The notes below the pieces were generated by a model. The model did no database searches. It had not been told where the DNA came from and saw only the letters and a program-made list of their open reading frames with translations. A DNA stretch of 64,000 nucleotides, from contig CAWFPS010000003.1 of assembly GCA_963817905.1 (NCBI GenBank), forward strand, positions 1,860,001-1,924,000, given 5' to 3'. Within the stretch, counting starts at the first letter, position 1. Every line of letters starts with the position of its first letter. Below are positions 18,505 through 27,685 of this stretch, piece by piece. Both the position numbers and the translations under genes were made by a program. This DNA is from VRUE01 sp963817905 (GTDB taxonomy: Bacteria; Actinomycetota; Thermoleophilia; Solirubrobacterales; 70-9).

Positions 18505-19281
18505 ATGAATTCAAGACAGGCCCAGTTAAATGCCTTTGATCGTTTGCTGACCATTATGGACGAACTGCGGGCACAATGCCCTTGGGACCGAAAACAGACC
18601 ATGCAGACGTTGCGGCATTTGACGATTGAGGAAACCTATGAATTGGGAGATGCCATTTTAGATAATGACCTGACGGAAATTAAAAAGGAATTGGGAGACG
18701 TGCTATTGCACATCGTCTTTTATGCCAAGATCGGTTCGGAAACCGATGCTTTTGATATCGCCGATGTATGTAACGATATTTGTGAGAAACTCATTCATCG
18801 TCATCCGCATATTTATGGGGACGTACAAGTCAAAAACGAAGAAGACGTAAAACGCAATTGGGAGAATTTAAAATTAAAGGAAGGGAAGAAGAGTGTTTTG
18901 GAGGGAGTTCCGTTAAGTCTGCCCGCACTTGTGAAAGCAAACCGCATACAGGACAAGGTCGCCGGAGTGGGTTTCGATTGGGAGCGTCCCGAACAGGTAT
19001 TTGAAAAAGTACAGGAAGAATTGGCAGAGTTACAAGCCGAAATACATTCGGGTACTCCGGAGAATATTGAATCGGAATTTGGGGATGTACTTTTTTCATT
19101 GATCAACTATGCACGTTTTCTAAAAATCAATCCCGAAAATGCCTTGGAGCGAACGAATAAGAAGTTTATCAAACGATTCCAATATTTGGAAAATAAATCA
19201 AAGGAAAGCGGAAAATCATTAAAGGAGATGACCTTGGCCGAGATGGATGTCTTTTGGGAAGAAGCAAAACAGTTTAAGTAG
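18505..19281 (+). CDS. mazG: Nucleoside triphosphate pyrophosphohydrolase MazG
   Basis: 258 residues from the ATG at 18505; an upstream in-frame ATG at 18472 would add 11 unusual residues and is less likely. Two tandem MazG domains are visible, the first with CPWDRKQTMQTLRHLTIEETYEL and the paired acidic helices (KKELGDVLLHIVFYA), the second with EELAELQAEI and EFGDVLFSLINYAR. These Glu/Asp residues bind Mg. The enzyme hydrolyses NTPs and dNTPs to NMPs plus pyrophosphate in the cytoplasm, cleaning non-canonical nucleotides and modulating ppGpp. Confidence 0.94.
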   Translation: MNSRQAQLNAFDRLLTIMDELRAQCPWDRKQTMQTLRHLTIEETYELGDAILDNDLTEIKKELGDVLLHIVFYAKIGSETDAFDIADVCNDICEKLIHRHPHIYGDVQVKNEEDVKRNWENLKLKEGKKSVLEGVPLSLPALVKANRIQDKVAGVGFDWERPEQVFEKVQEELAELQAEIHSGTPENIESEFGDVLFSLINYARFLKINPENALERTNKKFIKRFQYLENKSKESGKSLKEMTLAEMDVFWEEAKQFK

Positions 19282-19282
19282 G

Positions 19283-19326
19283 CAATAGTCAGTAAACAGT
19301 AAACAATAAACCATAAACCAATAACT
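19283..19326. repeat. Short AT-rich direct repeats between mazG and the MATE gene
   Basis: A run of degenerate taaac(c)a units (agtaaacagtaaacaataaa and on) fills most of the gap between mazG and the transporter gene. Comparable degenerate repeats occur in intergenic spaces of many Bacteroidota. No function can be given. Confidence 0.6.
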
Positions 19327-19351
19327 TACCCCCATCAATTCGAAATAGCGT

Positions 19352-20728
19352 TTGCTTAAAGACTACACCAAAGAATTTCGGTACAATAGTACGCTCGCGT
19401 TTCCGGTCATCCTCGGAATGCTGGGGCATACCTTTGTGCAATTTGCCGATAATATCATGGTGGGACAGCTGGGAACTGCCGAACTCGCCGCCGTATCCTT
19501 GGGAAATAGCTTTGTCTTTATCGCCATGTCATTGGGTATCGGTTTTTCCACGGCCATTACACCACTCGTCGCAGAGGCAGACGGGGCAGGGAACAAGGCC
19601 GTTGCCAAAAGCGCCTTTCAACATGGGTTGGTGTTATGTGCGGGGTTGGGACTGTCGCTTTTTGGCATCATTTTGTTGGCAAAGCCCCTAATGGCCATGA
19701 TGGAGCAACCTCCGGAAGTCGTTGAATTGGCCAAACCGTATCTCGACTTGGTAGCGTTCTCGCTAGTACCCCTTGTCATTTTTCAGGCCATAAAACAATT
19801 TTCAGATGGCCTATCACAAACTAAGTATCCGATGTACGCCACGATTCTTGCGAACGTGGTAAATATTATTTTGAACTATTTATTGATTTTCGGTTCGTTC
19901 GGGTTTCCAAAACTTGGTATCGTCGGGGCCGCCATCGGCACTTTGGCTTCCCGTATTAGTATGGTATTTTATCTATGGCTCTTGATGAAACGCAAACCTA
20001 GGTTTCATGACTATGTCACCCATTTTGATTTCAATAACCTGAAAAAAAAGGTTTTTAAAAAGATCATCGATCTGGGTTTTCCGTCGGCCCTACAAATGTT
20101 TTTTGAAGTGGCCATTTTTACTGCGGCTATCTGGTTGAGCGGGGTCTTGGGAAAAAATGCGCAAGCTGCCAATCAAATTGCCCTGAATCTAAGCAGTATG
20201 ACCTTTATGTTCGGGATGGGCCTCGGGGTGGCCGCAATGATCCGCGTAGGCAATCAAAAGGGCTTGGGCAATTTTAGCGAACTTCGAAGAATTGCCCAGT
20301 CAATTTTCCTTATGACCGTTTTCCTCGAATTTATTTTCGCCACGTTATTTTTGATCGGCAGGTTTTGGCTGCCCACATTGTATCTCGATATTGATGACGT
20401 TTTAAACTTTACCGATACTACCGAGGTTATTAGTTTGGCCGCACAGTTGCTCCTCGTGGCAGCCTTTTTTCAGATATCCGATGGCGTTCAAGTGGTGGTA
20501 TTGGGTGCGCTCCGAGGCTTGCAGGATGTGAAGATCCCTACATTGATTACCTTTGTGGCCTATTGGGCCATAGGCTTCCCGATTTCGTTTTATTTGGGAC
20601 TGCATACCGAATTAAAAAGCACTGGTATTTGGATCGGGCTGCTATCGGGGCTTAGTGCCTCGGCGATTATGTTGTATATTCGATTTAATTATTTGACTAA
20701 AAAGTTGATAACAAATGGAGCTACCTAA
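19352..20728 (+). CDS. MATE family efflux transporter, TTG start
   Basis: 458 residues and about 12 membrane spans. The start is a TTG at 19352; an in-frame stop (TAG) lies two codons upstream, so no earlier start is possible. The N-terminal segment LAFPVILGMLGHTFVQFADNIMVGQLGTAELAA is the classic first-helix signature of NorM-type MATE pumps. These export cationic drugs or metabolites in exchange for Na or H ions. The 3' end overlaps the next small gene by 14 bases, indicating translational coupling. Confidence 0.92.
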   Translation: MLKDYTKEFRYNSTLAFPVILGMLGHTFVQFADNIMVGQLGTAELAAVSLGNSFVFIAMSLGIGFSTAITPLVAEADGAGNKAVAKSAFQHGLVLCAGLGLSLFGIILLAKPLMAMMEQPPEVVELAKPYLDLVAFSLVPLVIFQAIKQFSDGLSQTKYPMYATILANVVNIILNYLLIFGSFGFPKLGIVGAAIGTLASRISMVFYLWLLMKRKPRFHDYVTHFDFNNLKKKVFKKIIDLGFPSALQMFFEVAIFTAAIWLSGVLGKNAQAANQIALNLSSMTFMFGMGLGVAAMIRVGNQKGLGNFSELRRIAQSIFLMTVFLEFIFATLFLIGRFWLPTLYLDIDDVLNFTDTTEVISLAAQLLLVAAFFQISDGVQVVVLGALRGLQDVKIPTLITFVAYWAIGFPISFYLGLHTELKSTGIWIGLLSGLSASAIMLYIRFNYLTKKLITNGAT

Positions 20729-20942
20729 ATTCTTATTGGGCGATAATACCGACCATCCATCGGCCATATTTGTGGTACATACCGAATATCCCCGTTTTAT
20801 TATCAATCTTGAAAACGATGAGGTTGAATGGTTCGAGGAATTTTCAGCTGACGACAAAGACGATTTGGAGGCAGAGACAGAGAACTTGATTATTGCGGCC
20901 ACGGCATTTTATGATCGTGAAGTGGCACGGTACGAAGAATAG
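20715..20942 (+). CDS. Small acidic conserved protein of unknown function
   Basis: 75 residues, strongly acidic, with no signal or membrane segment. The sequence has a beta-rich start (FVVHTEYPRFIINL) followed by an acidic helix (DDKDDLEAETENLIIAA). It overlaps the MATE gene by 14 bases and ends 5 bases before the PAP2 gene, so it is part of that transcript. I do not recognise a named domain; similar short proteins appear beside PAP2 genes in flavobacteria, which is recollection rather than a search result. Confidence 0.72.
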   Translation: MELPKFLLGDNTDHPSAIFVVHTEYPRFIINLENDEVEWFEEFSADDKDDLEAETENLIIAATAFYDREVARYEE

Positions 20943-20947
20943 GCAGG

Positions 20948-21516
20948 ATGCTCGAACAGCTGATACATTACGATAAAGAGCTTTTTTTGTACCTTAATAA
21001 TCTTGGCAGCCCAACTTGGGATGGTTTTTGGCTCTTCATGACCAACAAATGGAGTTCCATCCCGGTATATCTTCTACTCGTCCCGCTCATTTTTGGACAA
21101 TTGGGCTTAAAGAAGAGCATTGTGCTTGTTGTTACAATAGCCGTACTTATTTTATGTTCGGATCAGTTGGCCAATTTTTTTAAAATTGGGGTTGCCCGGC
21201 TGCGCCCCTGTTATGATCCGGATATGAATGGTTTGGTGCGATTGGTAAAGGATACCTGTGGGGGTAAATTCGGATTTTATTCGGCCCATGCGGCCAATGC
21301 CACTGCCTTTGCATTTTTCTTTTCCAAGATCTTTAGATCGAAGATCCTTATATCGGATTTTTTCTAGGTATTTGGGCTTTATTTATAGCCTATAGTAGGA
21401 TCTACATTGGGGTGCATTATCCGAGCGATGTCCTCGTAGGGGCTATTTTTGGTGGATTCTTAGGCTACCTCTTTTATAAATTATACCTTCTTGCCTTGAT
21501 TCGATTTAGCCTTTAG
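20948..21516 (+). pseudogene. PAP2-family phosphatase, disrupted by a -1 frameshift
   Basis: The first frame (20948-21367) gives an N-terminal membrane part with the first PAP2 motif (KIGVARLRP) and the second (SAHAAN), then ends at TAG 21365-21367. The overlapping frame that continues to TAG 21514-21516 encodes LGIWALFIAYSRIYIGVHYP and SDVLVGAIFGG, which is the third PAP2 motif with the catalytic His. Rejoining the two with a one-base deletion corrected at about 21335-21350 gives about 189 residues, a normal length. The enzyme would dephosphorylate undecaprenyl pyrophosphate or phosphatidyl phosphates at the inner membrane. A T TTT TTC heptamer sits directly before the stop, so a programmed slip is an alternative to decay or sequencing error. 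Confidence 0.88.
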
Positions 21517-21538
21517 ATCGCAAAAAGTGCGAGGTACC

Positions 21539-22582
21539 TTATTTATTTTCCTGATAACTACGCAGCAGCATATCGGCCGCTTGAAAGGGCGATATTTTTT
21601 CTTCCATCACCTCCATCAATAAGGCCTCGAGTTTTTTCTTCACACTTTTATCGGCATAAAAATTTTGCTTTAATCGGTCATCAATGGTCTGTAAAAGCCA
21701 ACTTTTATTTTGATTTTTTCGATGTGCACGTAAATACCCCGATTTTGTGCTTTTCAAAATGTAATCCTGTATTATCTCCCATATTTCGTCGATACCTGTT
21801 CCCTCAATGGCAGAACATAGCAGCACTTTTGGGGTCCATCCGTTTAGTTTGGGTGGAAATAGGTGAAGGGCCGCTTCGAATTCGGTCTTGGCATTTCGGG
21901 CCGCATTTTTGTTCACTCCGTCGGCTTTATTGATGACAAGTAGATCGGCCATTTCCATAATACCTCTTTTAATTCCTTGAAGTTCATCGCCCGCTCCAGC
22001 TAATTTTAACAAAAGAAAAAAATCGACCATCCCGTGTACCGCCGTCTCACTTTGTCCGACGCCCACCGTTTCGATCAAGACGATGTCATATCCGGCGGCC
22101 TCACATAAGATAATCGTTTCCCGCGTCTTTCTTGCTACCCCACCCAAGGTGTCACTAGCAGGGGAAGGTCGTATAAATGCGTTCGCGTCTTTGACCAGCT
22201 CTTGCATGCGGGTTTTATCACCTAAGATGCTTCCTTTGCTTTCTGAACTGGTAGGGTCGACTGCGAGTACAGCTACTTTTTTTCCGAGTGCGGTCAGCTT
22301 TTTTCCGAACGCTTCTATAAACGTACTTTTCCCAACTCCTGGCACCCCGGTAATCCCAATCCGAAGGGCCTCCGATTTTTTAAGGAGGCATTTTTCGATG
22401 ATCCAATGTGCCTTTTGTTGATCCGCCAATTGCGAACTTTCAACCAAGGTAATGGCGCGCGCCAAGGCGGTAGTATTCCCACGAACCACATTCTCGACAA
22501 GTTCTTCGGCCGAAGGGATTTCCGAGCGTTTCCGTTGCACTTTTGAAATACTTTTAATATCGGTATTTTTAATCTTCTTCAA
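21539..22582 (-). CDS. meaB: Methylmalonyl-CoA mutase-associated GTPase MeaB
   Basis: 347 residues. Walker A is GVPGVGKST, followed by VDPTSSESKGSILGDKTRM, the switch region ETVGVGQSE and the guanine-specificity motif NKAD. MeaB is a G3E-family chaperone that guards cobalamin loading of methylmalonyl-CoA mutase. The mutase is not in the window, but the PduO-type adenosyltransferase at 54887-55462 supplies the matching cofactor. It starts 2 bases after the DUF2911 gene stop, so the two share a transcript. Confidence 0.93.
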   Translation of the reverse strand: MKKIKNTDIKSISKVQRKRSEIPSAEELVENVVRGNTTALARAITLVESSQLADQQKAHWIIEKCLLKKSEALRIGITGVPGVGKSTFIEAFGKKLTALGKKVAVLAVDPTSSESKGSILGDKTRMQELVKDANAFIRPSPASDTLGGVARKTRETIILCEAAGYDIVLIETVGVGQSETAVHGMVDFFLLLKLAGAGDELQGIKRGIMEMADLLVINKADGVNKNAARNAKTEFEAALHLFPPKLNGWTPKVLLCSAIEGTGIDEIWEIIQDYILKSTKSGYLRAHRKNQNKSWLLQTIDDRLKQNFYADKSVKKKLEALLMEVMEEKISPFQAADMLLRSYQENK

Positions 22583-22584
22583 AA

Positions 22585-23145
22585 TTATCGGTTGATAGGC
22601 ACCTTAACAACAGTCTCATCCCACGAGAATACGAGGTATAATTGTCGCCCGTCCTCAAAATCAATACGAAAACTTTCTTGCGCAGGCGTTACTATCTTGG
22701 TCGGCACTACGACCTGCACTACATCCAAATCAGGAGTACGGGTAGTTTCGGTACCCCCGCTCAGGAGGGTCACCCCCCAATCGGGCACTTCCGAATTGAA
22801 AAATACCGACCAACTGTCTTTTTTAGGCAGGGTCCATAGCGAGTAGGTCCCCGCGGGCAGTTTCTTCCCTTCGATTGTGAGATCGGTGGTAGAAGTGAAC
22901 GTAGTCGGTTCATTCGCCCCCGTACGCCAGACCTTATCATAAGGAACAAGTCCACCGAAGATTACACGTCCTTTTTTAAACGGACTACTATAATTTACGG
23001 TCAGGTCAAGACCGTTTCTTGTATACGTAGCCGTTTTTTGAGGACTATTTTTTTTCGTCTGTTCTTGGAGGTAGGGCCTACCCACCGTAAAAAAAAGCAC
23101 TGCCAATACCACCACGATAACGAGGAACCATTTAATGAATTTCAT
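22585..23145 (-). CDS. DUF2911 membrane-anchored protein
   Basis: 186 residues. A single N-terminal membrane segment (FLVIVVVLAVLFFTVG) anchors a DUF2911 domain in the periplasm; the core shows VIFGGLVPYDKVWRTGANEPT, then LPAGTYSLWTLP and WSVFFNSEVPDWGV, which are diagnostic for the family. No activity is established. It immediately precedes meaB in the same transcript. Confidence 0.87.
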   Translation of the reverse strand: MKFIKWFLVIVVVLAVLFFTVGRPYLQEQTKKNSPQKTATYTRNGLDLTVNYSSPFKKGRVIFGGLVPYDKVWRTGANEPTTFTSTTDLTIEGKKLPAGTYSLWTLPKKDSWSVFFNSEVPDWGVTLLSGGTETTRTPDLDVVQVVVPTKIVTPAQESFRIDFEDGRQLYLVFSWDETVVKVPINR

Positions 23146-23231
23146 GCTTTCTTTTTTAAGATTACTTTCTAAATTATTATAATACAGAATGCCTTATTTC
23201 ATGTTTTAAGGCAATTGTCAACTACCTAACA

Positions 23232-24185
23232 TCAGGCTACCTCAAACGTAAACCTGGACTCGTTTTTATAAAATTCACCAGGTCGCAAGACACTGGATGG
23301 AAAATTTTTGTGATTCGGGGCATCCGGATAGTTTTGGGTCTCAAAGCAAATACCCGGAAAATGGGGTGGGGTATACACCACTACCGCAGGTTGATCCGTG
23401 TGGACTTTCAATGATATCCCTGATTTTTTCGAGTAGACCTTGGCGGCCATTTCAGCTTGCTCTTCAATAATGTAAGGAGTGTCTAAGGGAAGGCCGCTAA
23501 TTTTTTTGGTTTTTAGAAAATCGTATTCGGTACCTTCGACCGATAGTACTTTTCCCGTGGGCAGTATATTTTCATGGGTCTCCAACATCCTGGGACAATT
23601 AAGCTGTAATTCGTAATGGTTTACACGATCTGAATCATCAAGCCTAAAATACGAATGATTGGTAAGATTTACGATGGTCGTACGATCGGTAGTAGCCTCA
23701 TGGGTAATCTGTAACGAATTTTTCAGCAGGGTATAGGTAACCGAAACCTGAAGATTCCCGGGATATCCTTCTTCAAGATGCTTACTATAATATGAAAGTT
23801 TCACAAAGGGCGCTTCACCACGCTCCACGTGTTCAATCTGCCAATATCTTTTACCGAATCCTTCCTTGCCCCCGTGCAAATGCATGCCATGTTCCTGATA
23901 GAGCGGATATGTTTCGCGATCAAGTTCAAATTTGGCCCCGGAAATACGTCCTGCAAACCTACCCACACAGGCGCCGAGGAATACCTTGTCAGTAGGGTAG
24001 AGGCTCGGGTAATCATAGCCGACCACCACATTGGTCGAATTCCCATCCTTGTCCTTCACCAATAGTTTTTGGATAATGGCCCCATAATCAAGCACAATCA
24101 GGGTAATAAAAGGGGTATTTATGGTAACTTGTTTCAAAGGCGGAAGTTCTATTGGTATAAAAATAGGTGTTTTTTGCAACATCAA
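23232..24185 (-). CDS. galM: Aldose 1-epimerase (galactose mutarotase)
   Basis: 317 residues, cytoplasmic. The mutarotase fold is indicated by LGACVGRFAGRISGAKF at about 90, the HLHGG segment near 128 (acid-base His), NLTNHSYFRL near 177-186 and the catalytic Glu in GICFETQNYPDAPNH near 285. It interconverts alpha and beta anomers of aldoses. It begins 57 bases from the start of the divergent sigma factor gene. Confidence 0.92.
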   Translation of the reverse strand: MMLQKTPIFIPIELPPLKQVTINTPFITLIVLDYGAIIQKLLVKDKDGNSTNVVVGYDYPSLYPTDKVFLGACVGRFAGRISGAKFELDRETYPLYQEHGMHLHGGKEGFGKRYWQIEHVERGEAPFVKLSYYSKHLEEGYPGNLQVSVTYTLLKNSLQITHEATTDRTTIVNLTNHSYFRLDDSDRVNHYELQLNCPRMLETHENILPTGKVLSVEGTEYDFLKTKKISGLPLDTPYIIEEQAEMAAKVYSKKSGISLKVHTDQPAVVVYTPPHFPGICFETQNYPDAPNHKNFPSSVLRPGEFYKNESRFTFEVA

Positions 24186-24242
24186 AATATTTCTTTCGTC
24201 CTTAGGATATCAAAACAACTAAACCATCAATGAAACCAGTCG

Positions 24243-24785
24243 ATGTTTCAAATTGAAATTGTAGAACGCTGTAAGGCCAATGACCGGAAGGCACAGCTCA
24301 CACTTTACAAGCAGTATTGTGAGGGGATGTTTTGCGTTGCCATGCGGTTTTTGAAAAACGCCGACGATGCGGAAGATGTGCTGCAGGAATCGTTTATCAA
24401 GGCATTTCAAAAAATACATCAGTTTAAGGGAGATGTGACGTTCGGTGCCTGGTTAAAGCGTATAGTAATCAATAAGAGCATCGATTTTTTAAAGTCGAAA
24501 CGGGAAAATACGTTGAGCTTAAATGAAAATTTCATGCACATCACCGAGGATGAGGATTGGACGGTCGAAGATGATGTAACCACCGAAACCATTAAGGAAG
24601 CGATTGAACGTTTGCCCGAAAAATATAAATATGTGGTGATGATGTACCTCATCGAAGGATTTGATCACAATGAAATCGCAACGGTACTGCACCTGACAGA
24701 AACTACCTGCCGAACCAGGTTATTGCGGGGAAAAGGATTGTTAAAGGAAGCTCTAAAAGATTGGAAGTATGGGACAGGATCTTAG
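24243..24785 (+). CDS. ECF-type RNA polymerase sigma-70 factor
   Basis: 180 residues. Region 2 is visible as NADDAEDVLQESFIKAFQKIHQFKG with the following FGAWLKRIVINKSIDFLKSK; region 4 has PEKYKYVVMMYLIEGFDHNEIATVLHLTETTCRTRLLRGK. It is a small alternative sigma factor. The following two genes overlap one another and this one (17 and 29 bases), so all three form one translationally coupled operon in which the second product is probably its regulator. Confidence 0.92.
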   Translation: MFQIEIVERCKANDRKAQLTLYKQYCEGMFCVAMRFLKNADDAEDVLQESFIKAFQKIHQFKGDVTFGAWLKRIVINKSIDFLKSKRENTLSLNENFMHITEDEDWTVEDDVTTETIKEAIERLPEKYKYVVMMYLIEGFDHNEIATVLHLTETTCRTRLLRGKGLLKEALKDWKYGTGS

Positions 24786-25356
24786 AAAATTATTCGAAAA
24801 AGAACGGGAGAACAAAAAATTTCAATTAAAGGAAGGGCACGAAGCACGTTTTTTGGAACTCCTGGAGAAAGAAATGCAAAAGGCCCCGAAGCGTAGGATG
24901 CCCTACTTTAAAATGGCGGCATCGGCAGCCATTCTTCTGGCGCTCGGGTGGTACACCTACAACCAGTATGCACCACAGACCCCTTTAAAGACCACTGTAA
25001 TCGAGGCGAAGGACGCCGGCCCATCAGGGCTTGGGATTTCCCTCGGTGACCTCTCGCCAGACCTGCGGAAAGTAGAAAATTTTTATGTGGCCAATATTAA
25101 TCTGGAGCTTTCCAAACTGGAAGTTTCGAAAGAGAACAAGAACATGGTAGATGGTTATATGGAACGTGTGGCCGATCTTGATACGGAGTACAAACGTTTG
25201 AATGTCGAGTTAAACAAAATAGGCCCTAATGACCAAACTATCAGCGCCTTGATCAAGAACCTACAATTGCGCCTGCAATTATTGCATAAATTAAAAGAGA
25301 AGTTGAACGAATTAAAATCATCAAAAAATGAAGAAGTCAAAACGAATACCATTTAA
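24769..25356 (+). CDS. Putative anti-sigma factor, single-span membrane protein
   Basis: 195 residues. The N-terminal 45 residues are charged and cytoplasmic (DLRKLFEKERENKKFQLKEG), then comes one membrane span (AASAAILLALGWYTY, about 50-64), then a periplasmic helical region from about 90 to the end with heptad-like Leu and Lys spacing. It overlaps the sigma gene by 17 bases and the next gene by 29. This topology and position fit an anti-sigma factor, although no ZAS-type His-Cys motif is visible, so the role is inferred from context. Confidence 0.68.
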   Translation: MGQDLRKLFEKERENKKFQLKEGHEARFLELLEKEMQKAPKRRMPYFKMAASAAILLALGWYTYNQYAPQTPLKTTVIEAKDAGPSGLGISLGDLSPDLRKVENFYVANINLELSKLEVSKENKNMVDGYMERVADLDTEYKRLNVELNKIGPNDQTISALIKNLQLRLQLLHKLKEKLNELKSSKNEEVKTNTI

Positions 25357-26836
25357 CCTTATGGCGGTTGCCATAGTGACAATGGGCATTTCCGCCTATG
25401 GGCAAAAACAGTCAAAATCGTACAATGAAAGTTTCATGGTAACCGATGCAACCGTATTGGACATTGATACCAGTCATGCCGATCTGGAGTTCGAAACATG
25501 GGACAAAGACCAGATTCAAATAGAGGCCCTCATCGAGATTGAGGGGATGACCAAAGAGGAGGCCGCAGCCTATTTTAAAAAAGAAGGGTTTGAAATCGTC
25601 GGAAACAGTCAGAAAGTGAGTGTTCGAACAGGTTCTGAAACCCCCTTTTTCTTGGGGAATAGTCTAAGTGGTTTGCGCAATATGCATTTTGAATTCCCAG
25701 AATTGCAAGCCATACATATGGATTCGCTGATGCATCATATGGCCGTACTTCCTGAAATCGCCGAATTGGCGGCCTTGGCACCAATGCCTCCAACCCCGGC
25801 TATGCCAGCCATCGAGTTTGATTATGACGCTTTCAAAAAGGATGGGGATAAATATCTTAAAAAATGGCAAAAAAAATTCTCCAAGGGGTTTGATGAAGAA
25901 TATATTAAGAAATTGGACGAATGGAGTGCCCAGATGGATGAAAAACGTGCCCAAATAGAAGAAAGGCAAGAAATGCTGCAAGAAAAAAGGATGGAGGCCC
26001 AAGAAAAGCTTTTTGAAAAACAAATGGAGACAAAGGCAAAACTTATGGAGCAGCGTGCCAAGCAAACAGAACGGAAAATGGCCCTTCAGGATCGGGAAAA
26101 GGAAATCGTTGAAGCACGAAAGGCGAGCCATGTTCGTAGCATTGACCATGAAAATCATGTCTTCAGTGTCGATAGCCTGATGGGTTCACCAAGTATCTTC
26201 TATTTCTCGACCGATAGTGAAAATACGAATTATAAGGTGAAAAAGACCATCAAGATCAAGATGCCAAAGGGGACCAAAATTCAAATGAACGTTCGTCATG
26301 GAGAGGTAAAACTAGCCGAGAATACTCGCAATATCAATGCCAAGTTGTCCTATGCCAGTTTATTGGCCGCGACCATCGATGGGGATCGAACCACGATTGT
26401 GGCTTCCTATTCCCCAGTGAGTGTTCAAAAGTGGAATTATGGCCAGCTTACAGCTGACTATTCCGAATCAATAGCGTTGAAAGAGGTACTCAACTTACGG
26501 TTGAGTGCCATTTCATCAGACGTGGTCATCGATCGGTTGATCAACACCGCTACCATCAAAAATGAATTTGGGCCCCTTCGTATTAATGCCATCTCCAAAG
26601 ACTTTAAAAGTTTGGATATCTCCTTGAACAATGCGGAGTTTGTATGCAAGCTGCCTACCTCTTCCTTTACAATCAACGTAAATGGGATAAATTCGGAATT
26701 TACAAGTCCGGCAAGCCTGTCATTGCAACGCACCAATAATCTAAACAGTTTTGTAAGTAAAGGCTACAATTTGGCCAAAAATTCGGACCGGGCGATATCG
26801 ATCAATTCGAAATATGGCGACGTGGTATTACAATGA
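25328..26836 (+). CDS. Exported DUF4097-like protein with central coiled coil
   Basis: 502 residues with a signal peptide ending near residue 25 (SAYGQ). The N- and C-terminal parts resemble the beta-helical DUF4097 adhesin type (VLDIDTSHADLEFETWDKDQIQIE; later SNAEFVCKLP-like and INSKYGDVVL repeats). Between about 165 and 265 there is a very Glu/Lys/Met-rich helical stretch (MLQEKRMEAQEKLFEKQM and similar), likely a coiled coil. It is the last gene of the sigma operon, so it is probably the main output of that envelope regulator. The tail overlaps the convergent CBM9 gene by 9 bases. Confidence 0.72.
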   Translation: MKKSKRIPFNLMAVAIVTMGISAYGQKQSKSYNESFMVTDATVLDIDTSHADLEFETWDKDQIQIEALIEIEGMTKEEAAAYFKKEGFEIVGNSQKVSVRTGSETPFFLGNSLSGLRNMHFEFPELQAIHMDSLMHHMAVLPEIAELAALAPMPPTPAMPAIEFDYDAFKKDGDKYLKKWQKKFSKGFDEEYIKKLDEWSAQMDEKRAQIEERQEMLQEKRMEAQEKLFEKQMETKAKLMEQRAKQTERKMALQDREKEIVEARKASHVRSIDHENHVFSVDSLMGSPSIFYFSTDSENTNYKVKKTIKIKMPKGTKIQMNVRHGEVKLAENTRNINAKLSYASLLAATIDGDRTTIVASYSPVSVQKWNYGQLTADYSESIALKEVLNLRLSAISSDVVIDRLINTATIKNEFGPLRINAISKDFKSLDISLNNAEFVCKLPTSSFTINVNGINSEFTSPASLSLQRTNNLNSFVSKGYNLAKNSDRAISINSKYGDVVLQ

Positions 26837-27571
26837 GCTATCTTTAAGTAGTAGGGTACCAAAGATGTCGGCATTGATCCACGCCTGATCTTTATCTTCG
26901 CCCGGCACAAAAACAGAGCCTATAAAATTTTCCCGCACCGTACTTCCATCATTATCACAATAGGCCAACGCAAATCCGATTTTTTTTCCGTTATAAAGTG
27001 TTAAAGCAGGCGCATTCTTTGCAGTGGTAAATTGGCTATCGAACATATTTATTGCCATTTCCCAAATACTGGTGTTCCCTTCAGTTACCCGCACACAGCG
27101 TAGATTTTCATTGAATAGGTGGGGAGCCTTGTCTGCGGCAAGATCGACGACATTCCCATCAAGGGCAATATGATAGTCAAAGGCATTGTTGTTAAATTGA
27201 TGCAATCCGCCTGAATTGTCCTCATCTACAAAGACCTCGACACAGTCGTCGTTCCAAAACAATTTCAAGGGATCTTTATTTTGATCAAAGAGCACATTAT
27301 CGGTAATTTCTACTAAAACATAGAGGGCATTCGAGTCCCAAAGTAGCTTGTATCGGCCATTAAAATCAGAGGGGTCATAGGGTTTTCCTTCCCAGATTTG
27401 GTCAATGGGGTACCATTTTGCCTTTTTCCATGAATTTTCGGTGGCTTTTCCATCTAAAGTAAGTGGCCTTGACGTCTTTGCGACTTCAATGATCTGGTGG
27501 TCGACTTTTTTTTTGACCTCATTGCAGGATAGCAGGAGTAGTACGGCAAGTGCCGTAAAAACAGTTTTCAT
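26828..27571 (-). CDS. CBM9-like lipoprotein
   Basis: About 247 residues from the ATG at 27571 (MKTVFTALAV); the frame also opens three codons earlier. A lipobox (LLLLSC) marks it as a lipoprotein. The rest is a family-9-like carbohydrate-binding module: SRPLTLDGKATENSWKKAKW, ALYVLVEITDNVLF and FWNDDCVEVFVDEDN, the usual order of this fold. It should bind a sugar or glycan at the outer membrane; no catalytic domain is attached. The 3' end overlaps the convergent surface-protein gene by 9 bases. Confidence 0.86.
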   Translation of the reverse strand: MKTVFTALAVLLLLSCNEVKKKVDHQIIEVAKTSRPLTLDGKATENSWKKAKWYPIDQIWEGKPYDPSDFNGRYKLLWDSNALYVLVEITDNVLFDQNKDPLKLFWNDDCVEVFVDEDNSGGLHQFNNNAFDYHIALDGNVVDLAADKAPHLFNENLRCVRVTEGNTSIWEMAINMFDSQFTTAKNAPALTLYNGKKIGFALAYCDNDGSTVRENFIGSVFVPGEDKDQAWINADIFGTLLLKDSSL

Positions 27572-27640
27572 AAGGTACAAATTTGGGGTTTGTTCCTTAA
27601 ATATAGTAAATTCCTACATTGGTGGGCGTTTATGGATCCA

Positions 27641-27685
27641 AAAAGCACTGCAAATTACCTTAAAACAAGGAATTCTAGTGCTTTT
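27641..27685 (-). terminator. Hairpin downstream of the epimerase-oxidoreductase gene
   Basis: Read on the minus strand, AAAAGCACT pairs with AGTGCTTTT across a loop that itself contains CCTT/AAGG, and the 3' arm ends in a T run. It lies about 160 bases past the stop at 27848, so it may end that transcript, though the distance is long. Confidence 0.45.

Noticed and set aside
21338..21367. Programmed -1 frameshift as the preferred reading of the PAP2 gene
   Set aside because: The T TTT TTC site is suggestive, but the sequence just upstream in the second frame (PYIGFF) already resembles homologous PAP2 proteins, so a one-base deletion is simpler. Kept only as an alternative.
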